A stretch of 64,000 bases of DNA, from NCBI GenBank assembly GCA_009760885.1, contig CM019719.1:37784584-37848583 (forward strand), read 5' to 3'. The notes beneath the pieces were generated by a model, which saw only the letters and a program-made list of their open reading frames with translations, was not told the origin of the DNA and ran no database searches. Origin of the DNA: Achatina immaculata (lineage: Eukaryota > Mollusca > Gastropoda > Stylommatophora > Achatinidae). A program made the position numbers and the translations under genes. Of the stretch, positions 60,301 through 64,000 are shown piece after piece. How positions within the stretch are numbered: the stretch's first letter is position 1; the number at the start of each line of letters is the position of its first letter.

Positions 60301-63300
60301 TTTCCCATTATGTATCCTTCCAATACAGTCTTCTCTAAATTATCATGACGTTTAATGTGTCCAAAATATTTAAGTTTTCTTTCTTTAATCCTCTTTACTA
60401 GCCAGCCTTCTTCAATATTAAGCTCTTGTAGTATAGATATATTTGTTCTTTTTTGTGTCCACGATATTTAAGCTATGATATTCATATTTCTGGGGATGGA
60501 ATGAGTAAATCTAAAAAATATCAGAATTCTAACTATTAACCCAGCAACAGGAATATACTGTACCTCTGGCTGCTTTGTCAACAGTGGCAAGGTCATCTCC
60601 AAGTGCCAGGATATCAGGAAATTTGTTATAAGCAGTATCAGCCACTACATGGAGGAATGATGACTTCTTGTCTGCAGTTTTTGTAACATCAAGCTGTGGG
60701 TTGTTTATATTTTAAATCAATATCTTTCTTAAGTTACTACTTCATTTACAATATGCTTGAAACACTGATAATTATTTATGCACTTCACATAACATTCTAC
60801 ATTTCTGAGACGTGATATGCACAATAGTTCAAAGTGGCAGCTGTTATGGGGCATTTAACTACACAAATATTGATTCATGTTCATTTTTAAAGGCAAAACT
60901 AAAAATTATCTTATGTATAAACAATAATGAAACAAATAATTCCATTTCTGTATCTGTATCTAAAGTGCTTTTAATTTCTTTCACCTGTGTCAGAAAAGTT
61001 ATCCTAAAACCAGCAGCCTCTCCGACACGAGCATTGCCCTTGTTCATGTAGTTACCCATTGCAAGAATGATCTGTTAGATAATCATACAAATTACTTCAT
61101 TTGGTGTAAAAGCTGATGTACTGATTACTCATACTAGTTACTTCAAATGCAGAAGGCATTATGGAGCTTAAAGACCTGAGCTCACTGTGGTAGTGTCAGT
61201 ATTTCATGTCATGTTCTCTTTGTTGTCCACACCATAACCCTTGTATATCACAAAGTCTCTTGGCACATGTTCACTGATGACACCAACTTGGTTCCAGATA
61301 TAACTCCACAGTTTATTAGACTTTATTTATACATCTTGGGAATGATGCACAACTACAGATGTAGTAGTCAAGACTGCTTACAAAGTTCAAGACGTTATTT
61401 TCTCATTCTCCACAACAAGCTTACCCATGAAACCTCAAGAAAAAAATGGAGTTACCTGACATTAATTATCCTTTTTTATTTATTTTTTTCTCTATTGTGT
61501 GTTAAGGTGTAGATTTCACTATTTCCTAAACAACTGCTCATCTAGGTGACAATTTCCGCAGGCCCTTTCAACCCCTCATTTCTGACTTAAGATTTCATGG
61601 ATTTACTAATTTTGTCATCATACTGCCATTCTCACACAACCACACCAAAGGTGAAAATAAAACATGAAATCTGGCTATTTTACATTCAGTTCTACGGACT
61701 TATAAAGCAAAGCTCACTCACAGCATCAGTAATAAAAGCAAAATGAATATATCTAACTGGTTATAATTTTCACACTGCCATAGAAGAAAAAACTGTGGTG
61801 CCATATCTTGGATAGCAAAAATAAAATGACAGGAAGATCTGTATCTGAAAGTTATGGAAAATAATTCTTTGTCAGCTTCCAGATTAATCTACAATTTAAT
61901 CTACACTGAGAATAACTGTAAATTTTGGCAAATCTGACCACTGAAGAAACAGAGTGACTTATAGTGCTGATCCTCGAGGGAAAAGAAAGAGGGGCAGGTC
62001 ACTGTGGATACGGAGATGCGGAACATATGAAGAACTAAAGGGAATGGGAAAGATATGGTTTGAGGAATCCTGACTTGCTCAAGATGGTACTGGCTTGAGA
62101 ACCTTTGTTAATGCCTTATGGTCCATTGGGACTACAGAGGACTGATGATGATAAGTAGTGCTCAGAATTAATGCAGCATTTAAGTACAAGTTTTCACTGA
62201 AGGAGGACTGCCAGACTGCACCTACTTTTGACCTATTTTAATTAAGGCAACTGAAAATATATGCCATAAATTTGTCTTCAGGCCAAAAAATAAAAAAATA
62301 AAAAAAAAACAAACAAACCAAGTTGACCTAAAAATACTGAACCTAGTTTTAAAAAAAAGGAATGACTTAACAATTATAAGAAGTACTTAATGTCTTTGAG
62401 AAGTCGTGACATATTTTTCTTTTATCTTTTGGTTAATTAACTACTGTCTATGACAAAATGAAATTTTTGATATGTCTTTTTTGAATAATTAAACTGGCAG
62501 TTCAATGTATTGGTTGACATTTTTCTAAAACATGAAATATGTTGAAAAAAATGGAAAAAAAATTTTGTATTTTAATACCAAGTAAACTGAAGGGTTGAAT
62601 CAAACCAAGTTGGGATCTGAGATAACAGTTTCATCTGTCAGAGACTTTATTCAAGATTATAGGCCTTTTCAAACTTCAAATATGATCTGAAAAGAGTATG
62701 TTGTTTAATGTGCATTGTAGATATAGCCGACTTAAAGAAAATAAAAACATGTACACTTAATACCATTAGTTGTCAGTACCTCGAGAAGCTGAGCTAGCTT
62801 CTTGCTCATTCTCAGTTCCAGTGACGCAGTCCTGATATCCATTAAATTCTGTTATGAATATTTGAAAAAACTGACAAGAACCACTTGAAAGTAATGAAAT
62901 GTTTTAGAAATAAATATAAATAATAATATTGTGTAATATTAAAAACGTATATGATTCATATTTTTTCTTCAGATTCAGTAGATTTTTTATACTGAAATTC
63001 AGTGTGAAGAAGCAATCTGGTACCAAACAGGCAGAACCAGTTAGTTAAAACTAATCTGCTCTAATTTACTAAGTATACAAGAGCAAACTAATTAATCTGA
63101 GGCTGGGGCCAGCCTGTCTTTATCTTGCTTTCATTAATATTTGTGTTAGAGTAATAGTAGTTTTACATACCTTCCTTATTTCCTCAACTTTCTCCTTGAA
63201 GGTGGCCTTGAATCTCAGAGCTTTCAGTCTTTCTTCATAATTGTCAACTAAACTTATCTACAGTGTAGACATTAAATGTAAAATTGTTGGAATAACCATT

Positions 63301-64000
63301 GAGAAAAAAATGTAGATGCAAATGTTTCAGATATGCAGAAAGTATGGAAGGGACCTGGTCTCTATCAAAAGCAAATGCTAACTGCCTGCATCAAAGCATT
63401 ACAGGTGCGTGTATTTCAAGGTTGAATAACTACAAAAACCACCATGGCACCAGCTGTCAAGAGCATTTAGCTAGAAGCCACATGGAGTTCCACCACCACC
63501 AAAGCAATACAGATGTAAAGATTCATGAAATTCTCTAAAAGAGTCTGAATTCTGTAATTTCTTCTTGATTTCATTGTTACAGATTATGTTTTCTTGTGGG
63601 CTGTTAATGAGTGAAAAATTTTTAATTTTCCACTTTTACTGTAAGTAAAGAGGCTGACCACATGAAACTCTGAAGAGGACATTGTTAAGAGATGCCAAAT
63701 TAGTAGGCACAAAATCCCTTGATGAAGTTGAAAAACTCGCAGAAAAAACTTGGCGAACTACCATGTGAGCCCTATATGATGTTTAATGGTACAGGAAGGA
63801 TGTAAGATGTAGTAAGTAAGAAGAAGACTGTAAGCCACTTTTCTACAGTGACAAGTAGAAAAAAAAAATCTAAATTAAAACAGGACATTTACGAGGGTCA
63901 TAGCGAAAGTCATGAGCAAAAATTTTTTAAAAATCAGAATATATAGATAGAGAAAATATAAATGTATCACCTTTATCTGTATCCTTTGCACTTCATTTAG
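54313..64000 (-). CDS. Formin, FH2 domain and C-terminus (5' part beyond window)
   Basis: Actin nucleator and barbed-end elongation factor; the FH2 domain forms a ring-shaped dimer on actin. Exons in order: 64000-63971 (continues outside), 63257-63171, 62848-62780, 61071-60985, 60693-60564, 57434-57382, 55868-55797, 54750-54586, 54345-54313. All junctions are GT-AG with consistent phase. The FH2 signature is clear: YEERLKALRFKATF, GNYMNKGNARVGEAAGF, FLTQLDVTKTADKK, FLHVV, then GDQFEEHF and FFGEDPKILNAHDVFGIF. The post helix and DVTK lysine are present; the lasso and linker would lie outside. The end of FH2 resembles DAAM most (FGIF followed by KAHRHN), but the subfamily is not certain. The protein stops LLFG shortly after FH2, with no visible autoregulatory DAD or WH2; a longer splice form could exist. 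Introns carry LINE pieces, a Penelope 3' end and a TTAA element. Confidence 0.9.
54817..54967 (+). mobile_element. LINE 3' terminus, (ATGA)n-tailed family
   Basis: GATGGCTGCAAGACATCG through CAACTGAGAGGCCTACAGG to an ATGAATGAATGAATGA tail; last 150 bp of the family, 5'-truncated, in the last-but-one-but-one formin intron. Confidence 0.8.
55333..55690 (-). mobile_element. LINE 3' end, (ATGA)n-tailed family
   Basis: Minus-strand copy: TTGCATGTCCCTTGGGAAC, then GATGTCTTGCTGCCATC and CATTATGTACCCTTCC, to the KCYRRVxQISW region near 55650. Confidence 0.75.
56280..57190 (-). mobile_element. LINE fragment, (ATG)n-tailed family
   Basis: Starts at the tail CATCATCATCATCAGG. The minus strand encodes RT thumb and C-terminus: EMWFIRRMLRIPWTAKI, QCTFIGHAMRRGAIENI (56648-56418), and NQVQKFKYLGAVITSDG with CYIEPILLYGSESWTI (56972-56649). 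The YADD region follows near 57060 (TVLIAE in frame with the RT). Confidence 0.8.
57700..58213 (+). mobile_element. Penelope-like element 3' UTR, second copy
   Basis: Matches the 3' UTR of the element at 13854-14780 from CCTCACAGCATCAC to AAGTAATAAAGATG and TTTATACATT. The GIY-YIG region is absent (5'-truncated). It lies in a formin intron. Confidence 0.8.
58581..59658. mobile_element. TTAA-flanked piggyBac-like element
   Basis: A 1078-bp element in a formin intron, flanked by TTAA at 58577-58580 and 59659-59662. Inverted ends: CTCTTTGTGTATTTGG at the left and CTCTTTGTATACTGGG read inward from the right. The left end is CpG-rich (ACGCGTCCTGCGTGG). A Cys-rich stretch at 58915-59151 could be a worn transposase remnant, but no catalytic motif is visible. 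Confidence 0.7.
59743..59952 (+). mobile_element. LINE C-terminal fragment
   Basis: Short open frame with HIMRRQKMENLAPTGKFKG, TRKRGRSREKCLSGLTKW and RNTKDHARWRSMVTNAT, the terminal region of another LINE family. Confidence 0.75.
60132..60472 (-). mobile_element. LINE 3' end, (ATGA)n-tailed family
   Basis: Begins CATTCATTCATTCATT, then TGCAGCCATCTTCGTTTTGG and CCCATTATGTATCCTTCC. Close to the sequence at 52750-53078 on the other strand. Confidence 0.8.
61960..62155 (+). mobile_element. LINE 3' fragment
   Basis: GAAAGAGGGGCAGGTCACTG, then AACCTTTGTTAATGCC, then GGACTGATGATGAT: the terminal segment of a LINE (pattern KRGRS..W...FVNAL) ending in a (GATGAT) tail; frameshifted. Confidence 0.6.
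63660..63825 (+). mobile_element. LINE 3' terminus, GGATGTAAG-tailed family
   Basis: GAAACTCTGAAGAGGACATT, then GAAGTTGAAAAACTCGC, ending GGAAGGATGTAAGATGTAG. Last 165 bp of the family. Confidence 0.8.

Overview
The window is animal genomic DNA: AT-rich, with three multi-exon genes, GT-AG introns, dense decayed retrotransposons, a tRNA-derived SINE and a strayed piece of 18S rDNA. Gene content and the mix of transposons (RNase H LINEs, Penelope, TTAA-flanked elements, a SINE) fit a lophotrochozoan, most likely a mollusc. That placement is inference; no marker in the window fixes the species.

Three host genes were rebuilt from splice sites and family alignment. (1) 3700-18619, minus: an hnRNP H/F-type RNA-binding protein, 9 coding exons, 472 aa, three quasi-RRMs. 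(2) 25822-42874, plus: MOB1, the LATS/NDR kinase co-activator of the Hippo pathway, 4 coding exons, 216 aa, exactly the human length, with a 14-nt coding first exon and an 11.9-kb first intron. (3) 54313-64000, minus: the 3' part of a formin, 9 exons covering most of the FH2 domain; its 5' part lies beyond the right edge. hnRNP H and MOB1 are head to head (5' ends about 7 kb apart); MOB1 and the formin are tail to tail across about 11 kb. No functional link between the three is evident.

The rest is mostly mobile DNA. hnRNP intron 1 holds a 5-kb RNase H-type LINE broken by a Penelope-like 3' end. The space between hnRNP H and MOB1 holds 3' ends of several LINE families. MOB1 intron 1 holds a LINE that received two later insertions, a second LINE copy and a 2-kb chimera. 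The chimera is the main discovery candidate: one retroposed unit with a 12-bp target duplication, made of 5' ETS plus the first 222 nt of 18S rRNA joined to a hairpin-rich, (GAA)n-tailed non-autonomous element.

That element family has seven copies here (6115-7093, 29592-30884, 33020-34321, 34322-35032, 39264-39836, 41190-42179, 44676-45451). Three insertions show 12-bp duplications, several copies share a 5' end, others are 5'-truncated, and two internal tandem repeats (about 107 and 88 bp) can each fold into hairpins. No coding capacity is visible.

Three further elements (8012-8509, 48376-49041, 58581-59658) are flanked by TTAA with short inverted ends, the piggyBac signature. Everything comes from reading the sequence; no database search was run.
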